Assembly (NCBI GenBank): GCA_900542525.1
Contig: UQNZ01000003.1
Span: forward strand, 62,001 to 126,000
DNA length: 64,000 bases
Origin: an uncultured Eggerthella sp.
GTDB taxonomy: Bacteria > Actinomycetota > Coriobacteriia > Coriobacteriales > Eggerthellaceae
Reading direction: 5' to 3'
Shown here piece by piece: positions 36,930 to 44,669 of this stretch (positions are counted from its first letter, which is position 1; every line of letters begins with the position of its first letter). A model generated the notes under the pieces. That model saw nothing but the letters and a program-made list of their open reading frames with translations. It was not told where the DNA came from and did no database searches. The translations under genes were made by a program, and so were the position numbers.

Positions 36930-37847
36930 TTATTTCTGCAAAGGACGTACTGTTGCGGTTGGAAAATGGTAGTTTTTCATATAGGTAACAAAATCTGATA
37001 CAACTCTTGGCTGTGTAATAGATTTATTAGAGATCAGATAAACTTTATGAAACTCTCTAGGAGCATCTCGAAGAGGCAGATAAACAACATCGTCAAAAGC
37101 CTTGACTAAAAACGAATAGCACAATAATGCAACATCATTGGTGTCTGAGTTTACTAGAGAAGACAAAGTGATTTCATCGTTATAAGAGTATTCGACATCC
37201 AATTCGCATTCTGCCTGCTGAAGCAATTCTTTCATTTCATCGTATACAGGTGATTCATCATGGTATGAAATGATATGAAACTCAGCTAAGTCAGCAAGCG
37301 ATACAACCGATTTTTTCGCAAGAGGATGCTTCTTGTTAACCGCAACTGCTAACTCTTGCGCCCAGCAATAGGTACAGTTGTATTTATTCGAAGTTTGAGG
37401 CTTTCCTGCGAAGATGACATCCAATTTTCCCGACTCTAGTCCCTCAAATAAAGAAGGGGTGAAACCTTGAGTTATGTTGATCGTCAGACCAGCTCCACAT
37501 TCATCTTGAAAGGACTGTATCGCCTGCGACCAATCTTTACTCTGCATCGCGTAAAGCGTGCCGAGGTTCAAGGTTCCATTTATCTTCCCTTCATATTCTT
37601 CAACAGCTTGAACTCCTTGCTCGATGATTCGCAATCCTCGAGAAACGTAATCATAGAATTCCTCTCCGCACGGTGTTAGCTCTATCTTATTGTTCGCACG
37701 ATAAAACAAACGTGTATTTAATTCCTTTTCGAGCGAAGAAATAGCAGCAGAAAGCGTTGGTTGCGAAACGTAAAGCTCTGAGGCAGCTTTCGTGAAATGC
37801 TTCACTTCTGCAAGCTTTTTGAAATATGTTAGATGAGAAAAATTCAC
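36930..37847 (-). CDS. LysR-family transcriptional regulator between the two cassettes
   Basis: LysR-type regulator (305 residues). The N-terminal helix-turn-helix is LTYFKKLAEVKHFTKAASEL with YVSQPTLSAAISSLEKEL, and the effector domain follows. It begins 58 bases after the stop of Gfo/Idh copy B on the same strand and may be cotranscribed with that cassette. It is followed by a 263-base gap before copy A. Its position makes it the obvious candidate regulator of both cassettes. Its base composition looks more A+T-rich than the surrounding genes. Confidence 0.9.
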   Translation of the reverse strand: MNFSHLTYFKKLAEVKHFTKAASELYVSQPTLSAAISSLEKELNTRLFYRANNKIELTPCGEEFYDYVSRGLRIIEQGVQAVEEYEGKINGTLNLGTLYAMQSKDWSQAIQSFQDECGAGLTINITQGFTPSLFEGLESGKLDVIFAGKPQTSNKYNCTYCWAQELAVAVNKKHPLAKKSVVSLADLAEFHIISYHDESPVYDEMKELLQQAECELDVEYSYNDEITLSSLVNSDTNDVALLCYSFLVKAFDDVVYLPLRDAPREFHKVYLISNKSITQPRVVSDFVTYMKNYHFPTATVRPLQK

Positions 37848-37905
37848 TCACTGAGCTTTCTACTTAACATTGATCCGAAAAAGATCTGCCAAATAAAATC
37901 ATAGC

Positions 37906-38952
37906 TTATTTGATATCAATAACTTTACATGTCTCTGCTGATTCAAGAATGGCGTTGATAACTTTGAGCGTTGCAATGCCGTCTTCACCAGTGCAACGAG
38001 GTTTAGTCTCGCGCCCCGTACACAGATCGGCAAAATGCACGAGCTCAGCTGTCATGGGATCATTTCTTTCGATCTCGTAATGTTCGACGATCAGCTCTTC
38101 TCCCCAACCATAATGATCATCATCAGCGTAATGATAGAAGTCCATGTTCGGGAATCCGAGTGAGCCTTTTGTGCCGAAGAAACGAAGACTATTCTCGCCT
38201 GGACACCACTTGAAGAAATGATTCTCTTCTGCAGCCAAATCGTAGTTCCAAGGACCAGGAGTGCCATCGGAAATGAAATAGGTAGCCGTGATACCGTTTT
38301 CGAATTCAATAACGATTGAAGCCGAATCTTCGATCTCGTTACCACGGATCGCGTTACGCGCTGCCGCATAGACACGGTTAGCCTTCATGCCAGTGGTGTA
38401 ATTTAGGTCATCGATATCGTGAATCGCGTTGATGAGGAACGGGCCACCACCTTTCTTGGTATGCCACTCAACATCATAATAAGCATACGGTTTCGCGATC
38501 GCATAAGAAGCCTGCACGCCAACCAGGTCACCAAGCTTGCCCGATTCGATAAAATCACGCAAGAAAAGATACTTTGACGAGGAACGGCGATGATGACCAA
38601 TGAGCAGCATCGCACCTGCTTCGTTGCACATATCGATGATCTCTTGTGCTTCTTCGACCGTATTAGCAATAGGCTTCTCTAGTAGGATGTTCTTAACCCC
38701 CGCATCCAAACATGCACGTGTTGAGCTTACATGAAGCCCATTTGGAAGTGCGATCGCAACTGCATCAAGCGGGATCTCTTTTAAAAGATCATTAAAATCT
38801 GCATAGAGCGGCACCTCAAGCTCTGCTGAAACGTCTTCAGCTTGCTGACCAAAACCTGCAACTGCTACCAGGTCGAACTCTTCACTTGCCTTTGCATCTC
38901 GAGCTATCTTCGACCCTTGATTGAGCCCAAAAACTGCTAGCCTGATTGCCAT
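37906..38952 (-). CDS. Gfo/Idh/MocA-family oxidoreductase, cassette copy B
   Basis: Paralogue of the protein at 34669-35715, with the same length (348 residues) and the same motifs: LAVFGLNQGSKIA, LLEKPIANTVEEA and NAIHDIDDLNYTTG. Most substitutions are conservative and scattered, and active-site segments are unchanged, so both copies appear functional. I start at the ATG at 38952 (AAAGGGA upstream), which matches copy A exactly; the longer frame adds 12 residues. It lies downstream of the matching YdiB-type gene after 103 bases. Confidence 0.88.
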   Translation of the reverse strand: MAIRLAVFGLNQGSKIARDAKASEEFDLVAVAGFGQQAEDVSAELEVPLYADFNDLLKEIPLDAVAIALPNGLHVSSTRACLDAGVKNILLEKPIANTVEEAQEIIDMCNEAGAMLLIGHHRRSSSKYLFLRDFIESGKLGDLVGVQASYAIAKPYAYYDVEWHTKKGGGPFLINAIHDIDDLNYTTGMKANRVYAAARNAIRGNEIEDSASIVIEFENGITATYFISDGTPGPWNYDLAAEENHFFKWCPGENSLRFFGTKGSLGFPNMDFYHYADDDHYGWGEELIVEHYEIERNDPMTAELVHFADLCTGRETKPRCTGEDGIATLKVINAILESAETCKVIDIK

Positions 38953-39055
38953 GATAAATCCCTTTCTTTGTACCCCTTGGCAAATCAATGCAAGGGAAGA
39001 TTCTGAACAGATAAGCCATCGAGGTCCTCTTTGAAGGAACCTGTGACCGCAACCC

Positions 39056-39913
39056 TTAGTTGAAGAATTTCTCTTCTATGAGTTTCGTGGGCATCTCCTT
39101 ACCTACCCAAATGTCTTCAGCGATCGCAGCTTGCCAGAGAAGCATACCTAGACCCGAAATTGCTTTAAGCCCCTTTGCTTCGGCATCCTGCAAAAGCTTG
39201 GTCTTGCGTGGCTCGTAAACCGTATCAGCTACTGCGATACCATCGACAAGATAGTCTGGCAAAATAACACTCTGATCAGCTAAATCTCCCATGCCCACGC
39301 GTGTTGCATTAACGAATAATGCTGATTCAGCAATAGACTTCTTGAGTGATTCTTTGTCTTCAAGATCGATAAGGCGCATTCTGCAACCTGTCTTTTCGGC
39401 AACTTCCGCCACGCGTTCAGCAGTCACATCAAAGAACTTATCCTTGATGTTGTAGATATCGATCGCCTCAACACCATCAAGTGCCGCTTGAGTATATATA
39501 GCCGAGCCAGCACCACCTGCGCCGACAATCGTAATCTTCTTTCCGATAACATCGACTCCGTTTTCTTTGAGATTTCTCATGAAGCCAGCCCCATCCGTAT
39601 TATGACCAATGGCTTTTCCTTGCTTGATAGCAACCGTATTTACAGCGCCCATCAATTCTGCTGCATCGGATAATTCGTCAAGATATTTCGGAATGAATGT
39701 TTTATGAGGCATAGTAACGTTATACCCTGCAAACCCCATCTTCTTCATGCCTACAGCAGCAGACTCTAGGTCTTGTGGTTCAATATCGTATGCAAGATAA
39801 ACACAATCTACGCCCAACTCATTGAACGATTGAGTATGCATAGCTGGTGATAAAGAATGCTCAACTGGGGAACCGATTAATGCGATAGTTTGTGTATGAC
39901 CCGATACTTGCAT
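39056..39913 (-). CDS. Shikimate/quinate dehydrogenase (YdiB-type), cassette copy B
   Basis: Paralogue of the protein at 35806-36666 (285 residues). It keeps SLSPAMH, NVTMPHK, AVNTV, HNTDGAGF, VGAGGAGSAIY and GLGMLLWQAA. The segment after the nucleotide loop (DIYNIKDKFFD) differs from copy A (DVYKRKNDSFD) near where cofactor preference is set, so the two may differ in NAD/NADP use. The start has AAAGGA. It is the first gene of the four-gene plus regulator array in transcription order. Confidence 0.87.
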   Translation of the reverse strand: MQVSGHTQTIALIGSPVEHSLSPAMHTQSFNELGVDCVYLAYDIEPQDLESAAVGMKKMGFAGYNVTMPHKTFIPKYLDELSDAAELMGAVNTVAIKQGKAIGHNTDGAGFMRNLKENGVDVIGKKITIVGAGGAGSAIYTQAALDGVEAIDIYNIKDKFFDVTAERVAEVAEKTGCRMRLIDLEDKESLKKSIAESALFVNATRVGMGDLADQSVILPDYLVDGIAVADTVYEPRKTKLLQDAEAKGLKAISGLGMLLWQAAIAEDIWVGKEMPTKLIEEKFFN

Positions 39914-40100
39914 TGCTCTTCCTTTCAGACGCGTATCAAATAGAATACGTTTGGCTCTGTAGCTCTATTCTTTGCGGTTGCTCGGAAAACATCCAATAGT
40001 ATTAATTACCAATCGGGATAGCATTATTAGAAATACCTATATCTCCCTGTCAAAAGCGAATATTCCGCTAATAGAATAGAGAAAAATACATCGCTATTTT

Positions 40101-40109
40101 TGTTATAAT
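40101..40109 (+). promoter_or_regulatory. Extended -10 promoter of tRNA-Pro
   Basis: TGTTATAAT is a perfect TATAAT with the extended TGN, ending 14 bases before the tRNA. The -35 region is A-rich without a consensus hexamer. Confidence 0.6.
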
Positions 40110-40123
40110 GTTTAACGTCGCGT

Positions 40124-40200
40124 CGGGATGTGGCGCAGTTTGGTAGCGCGCCTGCTTTGGGAGCAGGATGTCGCAGGTTCGAATCCTGTCATCCCGACCA
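40124..40200 (+). tRNA. tRNA-Pro (TGG)
   Basis: A 77-base cloverleaf with encoded CCA. The acceptor CGGGATG pairs with CATCCCG, the T arm contains GGTTCGAATCC, and the anticodon loop TTTGGGA gives TGG. Confidence 0.97.
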
Positions 40201-40208
40201 TTTTTTTT

Positions 40209-40282
40209 GCGGGTGTAGTTCAATGGTAGAACTCCAGCCTTCCAAGCTGGTCACGCGGGTTCGATTCCCGTCACCCGCTCCA
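40209..40282 (+). tRNA. tRNA-Gly (TCC)
   Basis: A 74-base cloverleaf with encoded CCA, eight bases after tRNA-Pro. The acceptor GCGGGTG pairs with CACCCGC, the T arm contains GGTTCGATTCC, and the anticodon loop CTTCCAA gives TCC. Confidence 0.97.
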
Positions 40283-40293
40283 GGAAAACTTTT

Positions 40294-40322
40294 AAGCCAA
40301 GGAAACTACCTTGGCTTTTTTA
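40294..40322 (+). terminator. Terminator after the tRNA-Pro/tRNA-Gly pair
   Basis: AAGCCAAGG pairs with CCTTGGCTT over a six-base loop, followed by TTTTATT. Confidence 0.85.
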
Positions 40323-40329
40323 TTCCAAC

Positions 40330-40739
40330 AAGGTAGAGGGGATCGAACCAACGTCGTTCATCACCTATGACAAGCAGCACGCCTATGGGGCACTTGTAAT
40401 TACTCGCTTTCGCTGTTCGCTTGCCTATTCAGGCAAGCTCATGCGCTTCGCTCCTTCGGACAGCCTATTTATATTGAAGTAAGCGGACTCAGAGTAATTT
40501 AAGTACCCTATAGGCTCAGCTGCTTGCTTAGTCGGAAACATCTAGCTCGATCAGCGAAGAGGGTGAGGCAACAAGGTGACTCTTCGCCGGCTAAATTCAT
40601 TAGTAATAAAACCCGAGAAAAGCAGCGACGCATGAGCGAATCAGCGCAAGCTGATTCGCGAACAGGGAAGCGGGTCACCCTCGTGTCTCGCGCTCGGCGC
40701 TGATCGAGCCGTGGAAGCTGCACAGTGTCGAGAAAGTAA
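40330..40739. other. Hairpin-rich noncoding stretch of about 410 bases
   Basis: I see no supportable gene between the tRNA terminator and the MATE gene. The stretch holds several perfect inverted repeats: GCTTGCCT/AGGCAAGC (40419-40438, four-base loop), GCGAATCAGC/GCTGATTCGC with a GCAA tetraloop (40636-40659), CGAAGAG/CTCTTCG (40555-40561 with 40580-40586), GAGGGTGA/TCACCCTC (40559-40566 with 40675-40682) and GCTCGATCAGC/GCTGATCGAGC (40545-40555 with 40699-40709). The last pair bounds a 165-base unit. It could be a structured RNA, a small nonautonomous mobile element or the scar of one. I recognise no known RNA family. Confidence 0.5.
40545..40709. repeat. 165-base element bounded by an 11-base perfect inverted repeat
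   Basis: The ends GCTCGATCAGC and GCTGATCGAGC are exact reverse complements. Inside lie a second complementary pair (GAGGGTGA/TCACCCTC) in the same nesting order and a 10-base-pair hairpin with a GNRA-type GCAA loop. No matching short direct repeats are evident at the two outer edges, so a recent transposition is not supported. Confidence 0.45.
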
Positions 40740-40762
40740 TTTGTTATTAAACAAATTACTTT
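40733..40762 (-). terminator. Terminator overlapping the end of the MATE gene
   Basis: AAAGTAATTTGTT pairs perfectly with AACAAATTACTTT over an ATTA loop (13 base pairs, A+T-rich). The stem includes the stop codon at 40756-40758. The minus-strand exit is TTTCTC, so termination strength is uncertain. Confidence 0.5.
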
Positions 40763-42093
40763 GTCAAAGCAAAATAACGTTTATAGAAAACTGCGATACA
40801 GATACCGCAAACGATCAATGAGAGCGCTTCAGCAACGGGCACCGCACACCATACGCCCGTTATGCCCCACAACGTCGAAAACGAGATCAGACAGATGAGC
40901 ACGAAAACAAAACTACGCAGCGTTGAGATGAGCGCAGAAATACCACCGTTCGAAAGCGCGGTGAACATATTCGAAGTCATAAGACTGAATCCCGCGAACA
41001 AAAAGCCTGTTGCGAAGATACGCAAACCCCCACTTGCCATAGCGAACAATTCGGTCCCTGGCGCAACGAAGATCCCTACCAAGAATTCATTACCGAACAT
41101 GCAGGCAGCATAGAGAACGACCGACGCAGCCGCAATGAAAAAATAAGCATCACGCACCACCCGACGCAGCCGCATGCGATTCTGCGCCCCGAAGTTATAG
41201 CTGATGATCGGCGCGATACCGCTTGCGAAACCATATAACCCTGCCGTAAAGAGAAACTCAAGATAAAGAATGACCGTGATAGCAGCAACACCTGCCTCCC
41301 CTGCAAGACGAAGCATGATGAGGTTATAGGAAAGCGTAATGATCATCGCGGCAAGATTCGAGATCATTTCCGATACCCCATTGGTGCAGCTCTTCAAGAT
41401 CATGCGCGGGCGATTCATGATGCGTCCAAAATGAAGGCTGTGCTGCTTATTGAAGAAGCAGATGAGTGCGATCACCACAGGAATACAGGTTGCAAGTCCT
41501 GTTGCAAGCGCCGCTCCCTTGATCCCCATTCCTACAACCACGATAAGAAAATAGTCGCCAACGATATTGAAGATGCCAGAACACAGCGTTGCGATAAGAC
41601 CGATCTGAGGTTTTCCTGCCGTGATGAAATAGCTTGAGAACATGAGTTCGAGCACCCATGGTGCCAAGAATCCAATGATGCAATAGCAGTAATCCTTGCA
41701 GTACGGCATCAGTATTGCAGTTGCGCCAAGCGCGCTCAAGATCGGCTCCATGAAAACGAGGATTGCGATCATGAGAACCAAACCGAGAATCGTGCCGAAG
41801 AACACGAGCGTACTCAAGTTATCGAACGCCTGCTGTTCTTCACCTTCACCGATATTCTTCGCGATAACTGCAGAACCACCAGCGCCGAGCATCACCCCGA
41901 AACCCATCACGAGCGAAAAGAGCGGATTGACGATATTGAGCGCAGAGAGGGCATCGACCGAAACGAACTGCGCAACGAACACCCCGTCGACCATCGTATA
42001 GATGGACGTGAAGAGCATCATACATACGGTAGGAAGTGCGTATTTCAGCAATCCCCAAGCGCCGAAGTTTTGAGCGATCCTATTTTCAACCAT
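40756..42093 (-). CDS. MATE-family efflux transporter
   Basis: Multidrug and toxin extrusion family membrane protein (445 residues) with 12 predicted helices in two six-helix halves. Features include FTSIYTMVDGVFVAQF in helix 1-2 and GLYGFASGIAPIISYNFGA in the second half, typical of DinF/NorM-type exporters. It probably exports an organic cation, drug or metabolite using a Na+ or H+ gradient; the substrate is unknown. AAGGG precedes the ATG. Confidence 0.92.
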   Translation of the reverse strand: MVENRIAQNFGAWGLLKYALPTVCMMLFTSIYTMVDGVFVAQFVSVDALSALNIVNPLFSLVMGFGVMLGAGGSAVIAKNIGEGEEQQAFDNLSTLVFFGTILGLVLMIAILVFMEPILSALGATAILMPYCKDYCYCIIGFLAPWVLELMFSSYFITAGKPQIGLIATLCSGIFNIVGDYFLIVVVGMGIKGAALATGLATCIPVVIALICFFNKQHSLHFGRIMNRPRMILKSCTNGVSEMISNLAAMIITLSYNLIMLRLAGEAGVAAITVILYLEFLFTAGLYGFASGIAPIISYNFGAQNRMRLRRVVRDAYFFIAAASVVLYAACMFGNEFLVGIFVAPGTELFAMASGGLRIFATGFLFAGFSLMTSNMFTALSNGGISALISTLRSFVFVLICLISFSTLWGITGVWCAVPVAEALSLIVCGICIAVFYKRYFALTK

Positions 42094-42236
42094 ACAACAA
42101 ACCCTTTAAGGACAGAGAAACGAATACCCACACCGACAATCCCGATACTCACTTGCTGCCCTGCACCCTCTACCCACTAGCAAGAATGCAATTGGCACAT
42201 GAAGCGCGTTAGCCGCCTCTCACCCTTACATCGTAG

Positions 42237-42674
42237 CTATGCCTCAGGCTGTTCGATCTTCTTATACATTGCGTAGAGCTCGGGCATGACCTTCTTCACT
42301 GCACATGGTTTGAAGGTTTCCGTTGATACCACTGCGTGCGTGGTGTAGCCCGTGATGCGGGGCTTCGCCGTTTCCGGGTTCTCCCCCTTGGCGAAGATTC
42401 GATAGCTATAGGTAGTACGCACGGTTGTTGCTTGCGAAATACGCGTATAAACCGTTGCGGTCTCACCGAACTTGAAAGGAACACCATACGAGATATGAGC
42501 ATCGATCACGGGACACTGATAGCCATCCGCTTCGATCTGAGGATACGGAAAACCGATCTCCTCCAACAAACGGCACCGCGCCACATCGAACCAGCTGAAA
42601 TAGTTCGCATGGTAGACAACGCCCATGCAATCGGTCTCCGAATAACGCACTTCGATATCTGTCACGAACTCCAT
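42237..42674 (-). CDS. Acyl-CoA thioesterase, 4-hydroxybenzoyl-CoA thioesterase-like
   Basis: Hot-dog-fold thioesterase (145 residues). The signature RYSETDCMGVVYHANYFSWF carries the catalytic Asp of the 4HBT family. I start at the ATG at 42674 because GGGGAG lies seven bases upstream; a longer frame adds ten residues. It is divergent from a MenA-like prenyltransferase, so hydrolysis of dihydroxynaphthoyl-CoA in menaquinone synthesis is a reasonable guess. A general housekeeping thioesterase, or one acting on aryl-acetyl-CoA, is equally possible. Confidence 0.85.
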   Translation of the reverse strand: MEFVTDIEVRYSETDCMGVVYHANYFSWFDVARCRLLEEIGFPYPQIEADGYQCPVIDAHISYGVPFKFGETATVYTRISQATTVRTTYSYRIFAKGENPETAKPRITGYTTHAVVSTETFKPCAVKKVMPELYAMYKKIEQPEA

Positions 42675-42738
42675 CGCTACACTCCCCATCTTTTGATCTC
42701 GCACTTAATACTAACTTATATAATTGAACGCAGAAAAG

Positions 42739-43719
42739 ATGTTTATGGAGAGAGGTATCGTGGAACAGAGAAACAACCGCAGGTCAGTTAAAAAAGCTTT
42801 CGAGCCGCTCACGCCAAAGCTCTGCTTCCAGCTCATGGCACCTCACACGCTTGCGCCTTCGATCCTTGCGCTTACCTTCACGCTCGTGTTCACCATGATC
42901 ACGTTCTCGGGGAGCGTAAATCTCCTTCTGTTCGCGATCCTATTCATCATCTGCACGCTGATGCAAGCTGCTGCGAACACCTTGAACGATTATTTTGACT
43001 ACAAAAAAGGTACCGATTCGCTTGAAAACTCCTCCGAAGACGCCTTCGATGCGGTGCTGGTCTATCATCACCTCAATCCGAATCATGTGCTCATATTCGC
43101 CATTGCCCAGCTAGTCATCGCCGCGATCCTGGGCTGCTATATCGTTTCTATCTCAGGGCTCACCGTGCTGGTGATCGGCATCGTCGGCGCGATCGTGGTG
43201 GTTATTTATTCCGCAGGCAAGACTCCTCTTTCCTACCTTCCGATCGGCGAAGTTGCGATCGGTTTTACCATGGGCGGGCTCATTCCCCTTGCTTGCGTCT
43301 ACGTTCTTTCTGGCGTGCTTGATTGGTGGCTCATGCTCACCGGACTTCCGCTCATGATCGGCATCGGCATGATACTCGCCACGAACAATACGTGCGACAT
43401 CGAAAAAGATATCGCTTCGAAACGCCGCACTCTCGCCGTCACGCTTGGTCGCGAGCAAGCACCAATGTTCTATAAGCTTGCACTCGTCGTATGGATGGCA
43501 GTAACGCTCATCCTTGAGCTGTGCTTCTACACACCTGGCGTGATAATGGGAATCTTGATGATCTGCGCAGCCTTCCCTGTTTTGCGCGCCCTGTTCGCCA
43601 ACCCTTTGAATCAAGCCTCCCGCGATGGCGCCATGGCTCAGATCATCAGCTTGAACATCATCTTCATCTCATTCTATTGTCTGGCGATCGCTATCACGCC
43701 GATCGTCTCGTTCATCTAG
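42739..43719 (+). CDS. UbiA-family prenyltransferase, MenA-like
   Basis: Membrane prenyltransferase of the UbiA superfamily (about 326 residues, eight to nine helices). The first Asp-rich motif is LNDYFDYKKGTD (N-D-x2-D-x4-D) and the second is NNTCDIEKDIASKR, both Mg2+-diphosphate sites. The spacing and second motif resemble 1,4-dihydroxy-2-naphthoate octaprenyltransferase (MenA), which makes demethylmenaquinone. The start is uncertain: ATG at 42739 or 42745, GTG at 42760 or TTG at 42724, none with an ideal ribosome site. Confidence 0.82.
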   Translation: MFMERGIVEQRNNRRSVKKAFEPLTPKLCFQLMAPHTLAPSILALTFTLVFTMITFSGSVNLLLFAILFIICTLMQAAANTLNDYFDYKKGTDSLENSSEDAFDAVLVYHHLNPNHVLIFAIAQLVIAAILGCYIVSISGLTVLVIGIVGAIVVVIYSAGKTPLSYLPIGEVAIGFTMGGLIPLACVYVLSGVLDWWLMLTGLPLMIGIGMILATNNTCDIEKDIASKRRTLAVTLGREQAPMFYKLALVVWMAVTLILELCFYTPGVIMGILMICAAFPVLRALFANPLNQASRDGAMAQIISLNIIFISFYCLAIAITPIVSFI

Positions 43720-43726
43720 GTATTAT

Positions 43727-44665
43727 CTAGACACGCGGCATTGGTGGCTGCCAAACGATGGTGCGCTTCCCATCGAGCGCACTCAAGCATGCCTCACGTT
43801 TGAGCTCTGCGATGCTCATCGCTTCCCATCCGGGGATAATGCCTGAGCAATACGCGAGATATCCCAAGATCGCCTCTGCACTTAAGCCCAGCTCTTCGAT
43901 AAGGTAGCCAAGCGATGCATCCTTGTTGCGCTTGGAGAGCTTGCGTCCGTTTTCGTCTACGAAGATCGGTACATGACCATAAACAGGTGTGGGCAGACCA
44001 AGCAGTTGCTGAAGGTAGATCTGCTTGGGTGTTGATGTGAGCAAATCAACGCCGCGCACAACCGAATCGATGCCCGAAGCAGCATCGTCGACCACCACCG
44101 CAAGCTGATAGGCGAATACCCCATCACTGCGCTTGATGATGAAATCCCCTGCTTCATGCACAAGATCGAAACAACTCTTACCCTGAAATGCGTCAGTAAA
44201 GCACAGCGGGCTTGGAGCAGCAGCCACATCGAGGCGCAGCGCATAGCGCTCGGTAGACATGCGCTCAGTACGCACTTCAGGCAAGATATCCTTGCAGGTG
44301 TTTTGATAGATGAACTCTTCTCCAACGTGAGGAGCACGCGCGCTATGCAAGTCAGCACGGGTGCAGAAACAGGGATACACGAGCCCTTGCGCCTCGAGCG
44401 CCTCGCATGCACGCAGATAGCGCGCCTGCTGCTCTTCGGCGCTTTGATAGACGACCGCATCTGTCCATTCGAAACCGAACCACTCAAGATCGCGCATGAT
44501 CGCATCGATATGCTCCTGCTTGGAACGATCGGGGTCAAGATCTTCGATACGCAGCACCATCTCATCGGCAACGAGCGCCGCGATAAGAGAAGCGAAGATA
44601 TTGCCAATATGGAATCGCCCTGAAGGGCTTGGTGCAAAACGACCGCGAAGGAGCGGTCGTTTCAT
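43727..44665 (-). CDS. gluQ: Glutamyl-Q tRNA(Asp) synthetase (truncated GluRS-like)
   Basis: Catalytic-domain-only GluRS paralogue (312 residues from this start) that glutamylates queuosine at position 34 of tRNA-Asp. GRFAPSPSGRFHIGN holds the HIGH-type motif and RKLSKRNKDAS the KMSKS-type motif. The zinc-site pattern is partly visible as CFC followed by Y and C about 20 residues on. The anticodon-binding domain of true GluRS is absent. The ATG at 44665 matches family starts; an in-frame ATG at 44692 would overlap the upstream ligase gene. Neither has a good ribosome site, suggesting translational coupling. Confidence 0.88.
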   Translation of the reverse strand: MKRPLLRGRFAPSPSGRFHIGNIFASLIAALVADEMVLRIEDLDPDRSKQEHIDAIMRDLEWFGFEWTDAVVYQSAEEQQARYLRACEALEAQGLVYPCFCTRADLHSARAPHVGEEFIYQNTCKDILPEVRTERMSTERYALRLDVAAAPSPLCFTDAFQGKSCFDLVHEAGDFIIKRSDGVFAYQLAVVVDDAASGIDSVVRGVDLLTSTPKQIYLQQLLGLPTPVYGHVPIFVDENGRKLSKRNKDASLGYLIEELGLSAEAILGYLAYCSGIIPGWEAMSIAELKREACLSALDGKRTIVWQPPMPRV

Positions 44666-44669
44666 CTCG

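Noticed and set aside
40331..40365. Sequence resembling a tRNA T-loop (GATCGAACC) downstream of tRNA-Gly
   Set aside because: The flanking bases do not form a paired T stem and no cloverleaf can be drawn.
40508..40723. 71-codon minus-strand frame in the hairpin-rich block
   Set aside because: Its composition follows the inverted repeats, and it has no ribosome site or recognisable motif.
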